Source of the DNA: Amoebophrya sp. A120
Lineage: Eukaryota; Sar; Dinophyceae; Syndiniales; Amoebophryaceae
Assembly: GCA_905178155.1 (NCBI GenBank)
Contig: CAJINV010000024.1
Location: 1 to 64,000 of the forward strand
DNA length: 64,000 nt
Direction of reading: 5' to 3'
The translations under genes and the position numbers were made by a program. This document shows positions 1-12,500 of this stretch, one piece after another (within the stretch, counting starts at the first letter, position 1; each line of letters begins with the position of its first letter). Below the pieces are notes generated by a model. It had not been told where the DNA came from, did no database searches, and saw nothing but the letters and a program-made list of their open reading frames with translations.

Positions 1-407
1 CAAAAAACCACAACCCGCGGAAACGCCACAACCATCCCGATTTGTCCGGTGAGCGGCCTTCGGAAGGTTGCGCGGCTGGTCTGCGAATCTTCCCGGCCGC
101 CCCTTGGGTTTCCTTCACATCTTGGCGAACCCGGGAAGCAGGCGACGCAAAAAACCACAACCCGCGGAAACGCCACAGCCATCCTGAATTGTCCTGTGGG
201 CGGCCTTTGGAAGGTTGCGCGGCTGGTCTGCGCATCTTCCCGGCCAACCCTTGGGCTTCCTTCACATCTTGGCGAACCCGCCAAGGAGACGACACAAAAA
301 ACCACAACCCACGGAAACGCCACTGCCATCCTGATTTGTCCGGTGGGCGGCCTTTGGAAGGTTGCGCGGCCAGTCTGCGAATCTTCCCGGCCGCCCCTTG
401 GGTTTCC
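1..407. repeat. 147-bp tandem repeat, about 2.8 copies
   Basis: The block starting CAAAAAACCACAACCC recurs at 1, 148 and about 295, a 147-bp period. Copies differ by a few percent. The third copy breaks off near 407, where introner-like sequence begins. The array lies inside the intron downstream of the last MED31-gene exon seen and continues off the window. Confidence 0.85.
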
Positions 408-540
408 CTATCCTGTTTACAGCATTACAAATTCCAAAACGCGACAGGAAATGCCCATCATAGGGATGCGCGTCACAAATGTTCTTGTCATTGCAAATCT
501 GCATGACAACTCTGGGGTGGGGATGTTTTTACATAGGATA
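1..540. mobile_element. Introner, family F6, right part, with tandem-repeat interior
   Basis: The right end runs GCATGACAACTCTGGGG, a G-rich stretch, then ACATAGGATA up to 540, next to the exon at 541-660. The same end-proximal sequence sits at the right end of the 46,135-46,750 intron, which also has a tandem-repeat interior. The left end is outside the window, so no target duplication can be tested. Confidence 0.55.
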
Positions 541-3500
541 GAGGGAGATCAGGTCTCTCGCCAAGTGGGGCCGCTCGGTCTTGTCGGCGCGAACGAACTT
601 GATTTGCATCTCCAAGACGGAGAAAAACGTGTTGTAACTGCCAGAGATAGAGTATGGAGCTGTCAGGATTGAAATCAACAAAGTTGAAATAATTTGTGAT
701 GCATAAAATCTATTCCAGCTGGACCCACAGTTTCCAATCGGCGCATGACAAATTTTCCTGGCCGCTGAAGCAAGTCTGTCATGCTGTTTAGGGAAAGGTG
801 GCTGCTCCCTGTCATGCTAGTCAGCAGCCCAATTCTTGACCCTTACCAGCACTAGAATCTGCCTCCCTTGCGCCTTTAGCAATGGAGTCAGTCTACTTTG
901 TGTCGCATTTTATGCACGACAAATCCTTTCAACTTTGTCGATTTCAACTCTGACACATCCATATCGAGGAGGTCGAGAGGCTGTCGATTTTGTATTCGTT
1001 CAGAATTTTCGACCACATCGTCAAAAGCTTGCAATTATCCACGAGCAAAATCTCCAGCAGTTTTATCAAAGTGAAAACTATCCCCCCGCGGCCCCATAGC
1101 AAAGTGGAAATCTCTGATGCGGGATTTGTGTACACGACAAATCAGCTCTGTCTTGCAGTGAGGCACTGCAGGCAAAGCCTAAGCCTGCTGCGTAGGGGTG
1201 TTGTTATTTGGTGTAGGTGCTTAGCACAGCAGAGGCCTGCCATGTAAACGCAACAGCATTACAAATCGCCAGCGTAAGGTGGCGGATTCTTTGGCTTTGC
1301 CCTCTTGCACGAGAGACAGGATTTGTGGTCACAAATCAGCATGACAAATTTTTAGCAGCACAGAAGTATGGGGAGGCGGGGGGATTTTTCCTCGCAATAA
1401 GTTCCACGGCGACCGGGTAGTCGAGAAAAATTTTGTACTATCGCAAGAAAAAAGTGTTACAGTTACACACATAGTCTATGTAAGCCCAGCATGACAGACA
1501 ACCTCGGTCATGCCGGATAAGCATAGGAGCCTTCCTTCATACGTGTTTTTATCCCGTAGGATTTCTGCAGTGCAAGTTTTCTCTCTCATGCAGAGAAATC
1601 TGTGTTGCTGCATTGACAACAGATGTGTAACTCTGACACTTTTTTCGTGGGATATGTAAGTCGGGTTTCGGAAGTACAGGAGATACCGCAGAAACCAGCG
1701 GAAATCCGGATCGTCGACGTGTCTTTTTACCACGTGCTGCAGATACCGGGTATGCATTGCAAATACGTTTGGGTCCTCTGGAAGGATGCGAGGCTTGTCA
1801 TGCACATTTTGCATGACCCATAATGTCTGTGATGCATGCCCCAGCATCACAGATTTTTTTACGGGCGTCTTCATGCCTATTCCGCATGAGAAAGAACGCC
1901 ATTTCCACGTAGCAAAAACTGGGCTCCTCTTCTTGCAGCTCATGCAATACAGATTTCTTTTGGAATCCAAAGGTAGCATTACAAGTTGCACTCTTCCAGA
2001 CCCAGACCACATATTTGCATTTGATACCGGGGGTTCAGCAGCGATTGCAGGAACTGGCTCTCCCACGTGAACCGCTGCACATTGCTTATCGTGAGAAAAA
2101 ACTGTTTCACTGTGAACTTGTGATGCAGAAAATGGAACACAGAACTCTTTGTCTTGCTACACCTGGATCAAGGCATTGGATTTAGAAGCGTGTTTTCCCT
2201 TGGGAAGCGCGCATGACAAACAAGGTCCACGCGTGGGGACAGGGTCCCCACGCTGGGGCCTTGTGCGCACCCCTAGTGGCGCGAGTTGGAGAACATTGCT
2301 CGGCATCGCGGCGGACAGAGTCCGTCCCTCGCCTCACATCAGGCGCGCGCGCAGTGGCTTAGTTCGCAAAGCGGTAGTGGGGGAAGGGTGTTCGGCATCA
2401 GTGCGGACAGTGTCCGCCCCTCGGCCTCGCCTCACATCAGGCGCGCGCATAGTGGCTTAGTGCGCGAAGCGCTACAGCCGGGCGCAGGGTGTTTCTTCGG
2501 CAGCGGGGCGGACAATTCGAAACCGCCCCTGGAAAAGAAGTCCGGTCTCAAAGTTAAAGTTGCCTTTGTGCATCACAGGTCGGAGACTTCCCTCTCGTTG
2601 CGGTATGGAATTTCTACGCCGCCTCCTGCAGGAGCCAAGGCGATGGCGTAGAAATTCGAAGCCGCCGCTGAAAAAGAAACTCGACTGCAGCATTGCTTTT
2701 GTGCAATACAGATCGGAGCGAGACTTCGTCCTCAGGACGGTAGGGAATTTCTACGCCGCCTCATGCAGGAGCCAAGGTGATGGCGTAGAAATTCCATACC
2801 GCCCGGAGAAAGAAATGCCCGCTCTGTATTCCACAATCGCAGCCTTGCGAGGGAATATCTTTTCCAAGGGCGGCGCGGAATTTCTACACCCTCGCCTGGG
2901 CTCCCGCAGGACGCGGCGTAGAAAGTCTATACCGCCCGGGGAAAGAAATCTCTGCCCTGTGTTGCGCAAGAGCAGCTTTGGGATCGGATTCCTTTTCCAG
3001 GGCGGTATGGAATTTCTACGCCCCTGCCTTGGCTCCCGCAGGGCGCGGCGTAGAAAGTCCATACCGCCCGGGGAAAGAAATCCTCGATCTGTGTTGCGCG
3101 AAAGCAACTGTGGGGCCGGGTTCCTTTTTCAGGACGGTGTGGAATTTCTGCGCCTCTGCCTTGGCTGGCTCCCGCAGCCAGGCCAGGGCGCGGCGTAGAA
3201 AGTCCATACCGCCCGGGGAAAGAAATCTCCGATCTGTGCTGCGCAAAAGCAACTGTAGGGCCGGACTCCTTTTCCAGGACGGTATGGAATTTCTATGCCC
3301 CTGCCTTGGCATTGCATGCTCCCGCAGGACGCGGCGTGGAAAGTCCATACCCCCCGGGGAAAGAAATCTCCGATCTGTGTTGCGCAAAAGCAACTTTGGG
3401 GCCGGATTTCTTGTCCAGGGCGGTATGGAATTTCTACGCCCCCTCCCTGGCTCCCGCAGGACGCGGCGCGGAAAGTCCATACCGCCCGGGAAGAGAAATC

Positions 3501-6500
3501 TCCGATCTGTGTTGCGCGAAAGCAACTTCGGGGCCGGATTCCTTTCCCAGGACGGTATGGAATTTCTACGCTCCTGCCCCGGCTCCCGCAGGACGCGGCG
3601 CAGAAAGTCCATACCGCCCGGGGAAAGAAATCTCCGACCTGTGTTGCGCAAAAGCAACTTTGGGACGGGGTTTCTTTTCCAGGGCGGTATGGAATTTCTA
3701 CGCCCCTTCCTTGGCTCCCGCAGGACGCGGCGTAGAAAGTCCATACCGCCCGGGAAAAGAAATCTCCGATCTGTGTTGCGCGAAAGCAACTTCGGGGCCG
3801 GATTCCTTTCCCAGGACGGTATGGAATTTCTACGCTCCTGCCCCGGCTCCCGCAGGACGCGGCGTAGAAAGTCCATACCGCCCGGGGAAAGAAATCTCCG
3901 ATCTGTGTTGCGCAAAAGCAACTTTGGGACGGGATTTCTTTTCCAGGGCGGTATGGAATTTCTACGCCCCTTCCCTGGCTCCCGCAGGACGCGGCGTAGA
4001 AAGTCCATACCGCCCGGGAAAAGAAATCTCCGATCTGTGTTGCGCGAAAGCAACTTCGGGGCCGGATTCCTTTCCCAGGACGGTATGGAATTTCTACGCT
4101 CCTGCCCCGGCTCCCGCAGGACGCGGCGTAGAAAGTCCATACCGCCCGGGGAAAGAAATCTCCGATCTGTGTTGCGCAAAAGCAACTTTGGGACGGGATT
4201 TCTTTTCCAGGGCGGTATGGAATTTCTACGCCCCTTCCCTGGCTCCCGCAGGACGCGGCGTAGAAAGTCCATACCGCCCGGGAAAAGAAATCTCCGATCT
4301 GTGTTGCGCGAAAGCAACTTCGGGGCCGGATTCCTTTCCCAGGACGGTATGGAATTTCTACGCTCCTGCCCCGGCTCCCGCAGGACGCGGCGTAGAAAGT
4401 CCATACCGCCCGGGGAAAGAAATCTCCGATCTGTGTTGCGCAAAAGCAACTTTGGGACGGGATTTCTTTTCCAGGGCGGTATGGAATTTCTACGCCCCTT
4501 CCCTGGCTCCCGCAGGACGCGGCGTAGAAAGTCCATACCGCCCGGGAAAAGAAATCTCCGATCTGTGTTGCGCGAAAGCAACTTCGGGGCCGGATTCCTT
4601 TCCCAGGACGGTATGGAATTTCTACGCTCCTGCCCCGGCTCCCGCAGGACGCGGCGTAGAAAGTCCATACCGCCCGGGGAAAGAAATCTCCGATCTGTGT
4701 TGCGCAAAAGCAACTTTGGGACGGGATTTCTTTTCCAGGGCGGTATGGAATTTCTACGCCCCTTCCCTGGCTCCCGCAGGACGCGGCGTAGAAAGTCCAT
4801 ACCGCCCGGGAAAAGAAATCTCCGATCTGTGTTGCGCGAAAGCAACTTCGGGGCCGGATTCCTTTCCCAGGACGGTATGGAATTTCTACGCTCCTGCCCC
4901 GGCTCCCGCAGGACGCGGCGTAGAAAGTCCATACCGCCCGGGGAAAGAAATCTCCGATCTGTGTTGCGCAAAAGCAACTTTGGGACGGGATTTCTTTTCC
5001 AGGGCGGTATGGAATTTCTACGCCCCTTCCCTGGCTCCCGCAGGACGCGGCGTAGAAAGTCCATACCGCCCGGGAAAAGAAATCTCCGATCTGTGTTGCG
5101 CGAAAGCAACTTCGGGGCCGGATTCCTTTCCCAGGACGGTATGGAATTTCTACGCTCCTGCCCCGGCTCCCGCAGGACGCGGCGTAGAAAGTCCATACCG
5201 CCCGGGGAAAGAAATCTCCGATCTGTGTTGCGCAAAAGCAACTTTGGGACGGGATTTCTTTTCCAGGGCGGTATGGAATTTCTACGCCCCTTCCCTGGCT
5301 CCCGCAGGACGCGGCGTAGAAAGTCCATACCGCCCGGGAAAAGAAATCTCCGATCTGTGTTGCGCGAAAGCAACTTCGGGGCCGGATTCCTTTCCCAGGA
5401 CGGTATGGAATTTCTACGCTCCTGCCCCGGCTCCCGCAGGACGCGGCGTAGAAAGTCCATACCGCCCGGGGAAAGAAATCTCCGACCTGTGTTGCGCAAA
5501 AGCAACTTTGGGACGGGGTTTCTTTTCCAGGGCGGTATGGAATTTCTACGCCCCTTCCTTGGCTCCCGCAGGACGCGGCGTAGAAAGTCCATACCGCCCG
5601 GGAAAAGAAATCGCCGACCTGTGTTTCGCAAAAGAAACTTTGGGACGGGGTTTCTTTTCCAGGGCGGTATGGGATTTCTACGCCCCTTTCCTGGCTCCCG
5701 CAGGACGCGGCATAGAAAGTCCATACCGCCCGGGAAAAGAAATCTCCGCTCTGTGTTGCGCGGAAGCAACTTCGGGGCCGGATTCCTTTCCCAGGACGTT
5801 ATGGAATTTCTACGCCCCTGCCCCGGCTCCCGCAGGACGCGGCGTAGAAAGTCCATCACGCCCGGGGAAAGGAATCTCCGATCCATCTGTGTTGCGCAAA
5901 AGCAACTTTGGGACGGGATTTCTTTTCCAGGGCGGTATGGATTTTCTACGCCCCTTCCCTGGCTCCCGCAGGACGCGGCGCAGAAAGTCCATACCGCCCA
6001 GGAAAAGAAATCTCCGATCTGTGTTGCGCGAAAGCAACTTCGGGGGGGGCCGGATTCCTTTTCCAGGGCGGTATGGAATTTCTACGCTCCTGCCCCGGCT
6101 CCCGCAGGACGCGGCGTAGAAAGTCCATACCGCCCGGGGAAAGAAGTCTCCGACTTGTGTTGCGCAAAAGCAGCTTTGGGACGGGATTTCTTTTCCGCGG
6201 CGGTATGCAATTTCTACGCCCCTTCCCTGGCTCCCGCAGGACGCGGCGTAGAAAGTCCATACCGCCCGGGAAAAGAAATCTCCGGTCGGAGTTGCGCGAA
6301 AGCTATTTCGGGGCCGGATTCCTTTCCCAGACCGGTATGGAATTTCTACGCCCCCGCCCCGGCTCCCGCAGGACGCGGCGTAGAAAGTCCATACCGCCCG
6401 GGCAAAGAAATCTCCGATCTGTGTTGCGCAGAAGCAACTTTGGGACGGGATTTCTTTTGCAGGGCGGTATGGAATTTCTACGCCCCTTTTCTGGCTGGCT

Positions 6501-9500
6501 CCTGCAGGACGCGGCGTAGAAAATCCATACCGGGCGGGAAAAGAAATCTCCGATCTGTGTTGCGCGAAAGCAACTTCGGGGCCGGATTCCTTTCCAAGGT
6601 CGGTATGGAATTTCTACACCCCTGCCCCGGCTCCCGCAGGACGCGGCGTAGAAAGTCCATACCGCCCAGGAAAAGAAATCTCCGATCTGTGTTGCGCGAA
6701 AGCAACCTCGGGGCCGGATTCCTTTCCCAGGACAGTATGGAATTTCCACGCTCCTGCCCCGGCTCCCGCAGGACGCGGCGAGAAAGTCCTTGCCGCCCGG
6801 GAAAAGAAATCTCCGATCTGTGTTGCGCGAAAGCAACTTCGGGGCCGGATTCCTTTCCCGGGACGGTATGGAATTTCTACGCCCCTGCCCCGGCTCCCGC
6901 AGGACGCGGCGTAGAAAGTCCATGCCGCCCGGAAAAAGAAATCTGCGATCTGTGTTGCGCGAAAGCAAGTTCGGGGCCGGATTCCTTTCCCAGGACGGTA
7001 TGGAATTTCTACGCTCCTGCCCCGGCTCCCGCAGGACGCGGCGTAGAAAGTCCATACCGCCCGGGCAAAGAAATCTCCGATCTGTGTTGCGCAAAAGCAA
7101 CTTTGGGACGGGATTTCTTTTCCGGGGCGGTATGGAATTTCTACGCCCCTTCCCTGGCTCCCGCAGGACGCGGCGTAGAAAGTCCATACCGCCCGGGAAA
7201 AGAAATCTCCGATCGGTGTTGCGCGAAAGCAACTTCGGGGCCGGATTCCTTTCCCAGGACGGTATGGAATTTCTACGCTCCTGCCCCGGCTCCCGCAGGA
7301 CGCGGCGTAGAAAGTCCATACCGCCCGGGCAAAGAAATCTCCGATCTGTGTTGCGCAAAAGCAACTTTGGGACGGGATTTCTTTTCCGGGGCGGTATGGA
7401 ATTTCTCCGCCCCTTCCCCGGCTGGCTCCTGCAGGACGCGGCGTAGAAAGCCCATACCGCGCGGGAAAAGAAATCTCCGATCTGTGTTGTGCGAAAGCAG
7501 TTTCGGGGCCGGATTCCTTTCCCAGGTCGGTATGGAATTCCTACGCTCCTGCCCCGGCTCCCGCAGGACGCGGCGTAGAAAGTCCATACCGCCCAGGAAA
7601 AGAAATCTCCGATCTGCGTTGCGCGAAAGCAACTTCGGGGCCGGATTCCTTTCCCGGGACGGTATGGAATTTCTACGCTCCTGCCCCGGCTTCAGGCAGC
7701 CGGCCCGTGGCAAGCTATTTCGTTAATTCCGGGCTGATTTTTGGCTAATCCCCAAAGCGAAGGAGAGCAGACGCCAAAGGGGCCCGACTAGAAAGCGCGC
7801 CGGGGTTGCCGCCATATTTCCGGGGGCGCATAGTCATCGTGGGCGCCGCCCTCCGGGCACCCCCCTGCGCCCCCCGGAAGGGGAGGCGCGCGCCGGGAAA
7901 GGCGCCAAAGGGTACCCCGGCAGAGAAGAAAGGCCAAGGAGCCTGCGAAGCCTGCGCGTGGAGGGCCTCCACCAAATCACAACGGAGGCCGGAACACGAC
8001 CCCGGCGGACCTGTTGTCTGTGGGTTTCCAGAGCGCCACCCCTGCAATCTTCGGGGCAAATTGAAAAAGGCGCCGGCCGGGGGGAATCCATTCAAAGACG
8101 CAAAGGCCACGAGAGGCGGGAACTGCGGGCGGCCGGCCTGCCGAGAAAAAGCAGGGCATCTAAGGACAAACGGCGCCGACTGAGAGCCCAATGGTCTGGC
8201 GGAGTGACTGCCTCTCGGGGGAAGGTTAACTCCTTGGGTTTTTGGGGTAATTTGTGGGCTAATTTATAGTCTAATCTGTAGTTTAATTTTTGGTCTAATT
8301 TCAAAACCAACGAAACCTTCCCGATTTCGTTGCGGTCAGATTAACCCCCGAAATTACCCCCGGGATTACCCTCTTCATTAACCGCCCGGGACCGGGGTGG
8401 TGTTTGAAAGACCAAAACGCCCCGGCCTCGCGCCTGCCTGATTTCCAGAGCCGGGCCCGCTGCGCGCCGCCCCCCATAAATGCAAAGGCGCCGGGCCCCG
8501 GCGGATTTGAACCATGGCCAAAGGAGCAACCCCTATGAGCCAAACCACACCAAAAGACCCCCGCCCCTCGGAAAGATGCCGGACAAAGAAAAACCGAAGA
8601 CCCGGGCAAGGGCCCGACCCGAGACATTCCCCGAGGTAGGGGAAAAGAGCACCCGAGGGCAGGCCACCACCAAAAGCCAAGGCGCCGCGCGCGCGAAAGG
8701 GCCCAGCGATAAGCGGCCCCCACCCCCAAGAGGACGGGGGAGAACACACAACCAGGGGAGGCGGCCCGGAAGCTTACGACACCCGGGAAAACGGAAAGCG
8801 GGAGCGCCACACTATGCCGCGCCCTCCGCCCCGAATATGGCGCGCACCCAAAGGGTGCCACACCCAACCAACCGGCCCACGATTCCCAGAATTAGCGCCA
8901 TTTTAACGAAATTTCACTAGCGGAAATTGCCTCGGGCCGGCTGCCTGACCGGCTCCCGCAGGACGCGGCGTAGAAAGTCCATACCGCCCGGGAAAAGAAG
9001 TCTCCGACTTGTGTTGCGCAAAAGCAACTTTGGGACGGGATTTCTTTTCCAGGGCGGTATGGAATTTCTACGCTCCTGCCCCGGCTCCCGCAGGAAGCGG
9101 CGTAGAAAGTCCATACCGCTCGGGGAAAGAAATCTCCGATCTGTGTTGCGCAAAAGCAGCTTTGGGGCGGGATTTCTTTTCCACGGCGGTATGCAATTTC
9201 TACGCCCCTTCCCTGGCTCCCGCAGGACGCGGCGCAGAAAGTCCATATCGTCCGGGAAAAGAAATCTCCGATCTGTGTTGCGCGTAAGCAACTTCGGGGC
9301 CGGATTCCTTTCCCAGGACGGTATGGAATTTCTACGCTCCTGCCCCGGCTCCCGCAGGGCGCGGCGTAGAAAGTCCATGCCGCCCGGGGGAAGAGATCTC
9401 CGATCTGCGTTGCGCAAAAGCAACTTTGGGACGGGATTTCTTTTCCAGGGCGGTATGGAATTTCTACGCCCCTTCCCTGGCTCCCGCAGGACGCGGCGTA

Positions 9501-12500
9501 GAAAGTCCATACCGCGGGGGAAAAGAAATCTCCGATCTGTGTTGCGCGACAGCAACTTCGGGGCCGGATTCCTTTCGCTTTCCCAGGACGGTATGGAATT
9601 TCTACGCTCCTGCCCCGGCTCCCGCAGGACGCGGCGTAGAAATTCCATACCGCCCGGGGAAAGAAATCTCCGATCTGTGTTGCGCAAAAGCAACTTTGGG
9701 ACGGGATTTGTTTTCCAGGGCGGTAGGGAATTTCTACGCCCCTTCCCTGGCTCCCGCAGGGCGCGGCGTACGAAGTCCATACCGCCCGGGAAAAGAAATC
9801 TCCGATCTTCTTTGCGCGAGAGCAACTTCGGGGCCGGATTCCTTTCCCAGGACGGTATGGAATTTCTACGCTCCTGCCCCGGCTCCCGCAGGACGCGGCG
9901 TAGAAAGTCCATACTGCCCGGGGAAAGAAATCTCCAGTCTGTGTTGCGCAGCAGCAACTTTGGGACGGGATTGCTTTTCCAGGGCGGTATGGAATTTCAA
10001 CGCCCCTTCCCTGGCTCCCGCAGGACGCGGCGTAGAAAGTCCATACCGCCCGGGAAAAGACATCTCCGCTCTGTGTTGCGCGAAAGCAACCTCGGGGCCG
10101 GATTCCTTTCCCAGGACGGTATGGAATTTCTACGCTCCTGCCCCGGCTCCCGCAGGACGCGGCGTAGAAAGTCCATACCGCCCGGGGAAAGAAATCTCCG
10201 ATCTGTGTTGTGCAAAAGCAACCTCGGGGCCGGATTCCTTTCCCAGGACGGTATGGAATTTCTACGCCCCTGCCCCGGCTCCCGCAGGACGCGGCGTAGA
10301 AAGTCCATACCGCCCGGGGAAAGAAATCTCCGATCTGTGTTGCGCAAAAGCAACTTTGGGACGGGATTTCTTTTCCAGGGCGGTATGGAATTTCTACGCC
10401 CCTTCCCTGGCTCCCGCAGGACGCGGCGTAGAAAGTCCATACCGCCCGGGAAAAGAAATCTCCGATCTGTGTTGCGCGAGAGCAACTGCGGGGCCTGATT
10501 CCTTTCCCAGGACGGTATGGAATTTCTACGCTCCTGCCCCGGCTCCCGCAGGACGCGGCGTAGCAGATCCATACCGCCCGGGGAAAGAAATCTCCGATCT
10601 GTGTCGCGCAAAAGCAACTTTGGGACGGGATTTCTTTTCCAGGGCGGTAGGGAATTTCTACGCCCCTGCCTTGGCTCCCGGCCGCAGGACGCGGCATAGA
10701 AAGGCCATACCGCCCGGGGAAAGAAATCTCCGATCTGTGTTGCGCAAAAGCAACTTTGAGACCGGATTCCTTTTCCAGGACGGCATGGAATTTCTACGCC
10801 CCTGCCTTGGCTCCCGCAGGACGCGGCGTAGAAAGTCCATACCGCTCGGGGAGAGAAATCTCCGATCTGTGTTGCGCAAAAGCAACTTTGGGACCGGATT
10901 TCTTTTCCAGGGCGGTATGGAATTTCTACGCCCCTACCCTGGAGCCCGCAGCGCGCGGCGTAGAAAATCCATACCGCCCGGGGAAAGAGATCTCCGATCT
11001 GTGTTGCGCAAAAGCAACCTTGGGGCCAGATTTCTTTTCCAGGGCGGTATGGAATTTCTACGCCCCTGCCTTGTCTCCCGCAGGATGGACGCGGCGTAGG
11101 AATTCTTGGCCAGGAACGTCCGCCCCCCCCCGCCTCACACCAGGCGCGGCGCGCGTAGCTAGTGACCTAGTTTGCGGCGCGCTAGTGGGGGGAGGGTGTT
11201 TGCCTGCCGTGGCCACCTGCCGCAGACACCTGTCGCGGTCACCTGTCGCGGTCACCCTGTGTGTCCGGGGGTATGCGTTACCAGAACCCGGAAGGCTTTT
11301 CTATTTTTGAAAAATAGAGAGCTGCGCAAAAAGTTACTCTTTGCGAGATTCGAACTTCTTTGCTGCAGCGGAAGTCGCAGCTTTATGGTTTATTTCTGAA
11401 AAGAAAAAACGAATCTGACTAGACGCCCGGGCTCTGTAACTGTAATCAGACATCCCAGGCGACAGGGGGCGGCGACACGTGGAGGCGACAGGCGACGGCG
11501 ACAGGCAGAACGACAGGCAGAACGACAGGCAAAACGACAGGCGAAAGGACAGGCGGCGGCGACAGGCCAACAATGCCAGCTTTTGTTTGACGTGGTTCCG
11601 CACCAGCAGCAGCAACAAAAAAGCCGCGAGCCCTTTTTATTTCCGAGAAGAAAAAAGCAGCTCTTTTATTCACACGCAAAAAATAATTATCATGTTTTGG
11701 ATATTATGAGTAAATTAAATTATTTTTTGCGCATGAATATTGAAAAGAAGAGAGATGCTTTTTTCTTCTCGGAAATAAATGACTTTTTGCTTTTTTGTTG
11801 TTGCTGCTGCTGGTGCTGAACCGCATTAGAAGTTGGCGCTTTTGGCCTGTCGTCGCCGCCTGTCGTTTCGCCTCTCCTTTCGCCTGTCGTTTCGCCTCTC
11901 CTTTCGCCTGTCGTTTCGCCTGTCGTTTCGCCTCTCCTTTCGCCTGTCGTTTCGCCTCTCCTTTCGCCTGTCGTTTCGCCTCTCCTTTCGCCTGTCGTTT
12001 GGCCTCTCCTTTCGCCTGTCGTTTCGCCTGTCGCCGTCACCTCTCGGCGTCACCTGTCGCCGTCACCTGTCGTCTGGGGTATGTGATCACAGAACCCGGA
12101 AGTCAAGCAATATAAATATTAATTTTCAGTGTCATATGTAGCAAACTTGTGATGCAGATCTTGCAAAGTCATCACAGTGAAACACTTTCTTCGTACGATA
12201 TTGCTGTACGGAAGTTTAGCAGCCTGAAGCGCTTTTGCTGCGCGGGTGGCTTGATACTGTTCCTTTTTCTCTTTCTCCTGTTCGTCGTGCCGTTTTCTTT
12301 TGAAGGAAGGCGGCGAAGCACAAAAGCTGCTCTCCTCGAGGGTCGTGTCTTGATGGTATGCAAGAAAAAAACTGCGTAAGTGTAATGCAGAACATGCAAC
12401 AGAGTAACGCCTGTCATGCCAGACAGCCACGAAGTCCGCTACTCGTGTGCGTTCTCCCTTCCGAGCCACGCATGATAGGTTTTCTCGGTCATGTAGAGCA

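Larger units (their letters stand above)
2087..12200. mobile_element. Giant introner, family F4, 10,114 bp, containing satellite DNA
   Basis: The left end TATCGTGAGAAAAAACTG, a CACTGTGA motif, then ACTTGTGATGCAG pairs with the right end ACTTGTGATGCAG, CACAGTGAAACAC, TTTCTTCGTACGATA. Both flanks are TTGCT (2,082-2,086 and 12,201-12,205). Removing the element and one TTGCT joins the exon ending PYS to the one beginning VQRFTWES in frame. Ordinary F4 members here are 202-251 bp. About 9.9 kb of satellite and other elements must therefore have accumulated inside one introner without destroying its ends. Confidence 0.85.

Noticed and set aside
49-672. Plus-strand frame of 207 codons
   Set aside because: Made of the 147-bp repeat (a multiple of three) plus introner sequence; the real exon at 541-660 is on the minus strand.
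2978-7726. Plus-strand open frame of ~1,580 codons, with long overlapping frames on both strands (also 8,892-11,099)
   Set aside because: All lie in the 132-bp satellite. The period is divisible by three, so any stop-free frame stays open; at least four frames are open at once. No start context or family match.
8480-8920. Arg/Pro-rich frame inside the 1,257-bp transposon
   Set aside because: GC-driven frame, open on both strands, without any transposase motif.
2515-11112. Regularly spaced repeats resembling a CRISPR array
   Set aside because: Whole 132-bp units repeat head to tail with no unique spacers, in a eukaryotic intron.
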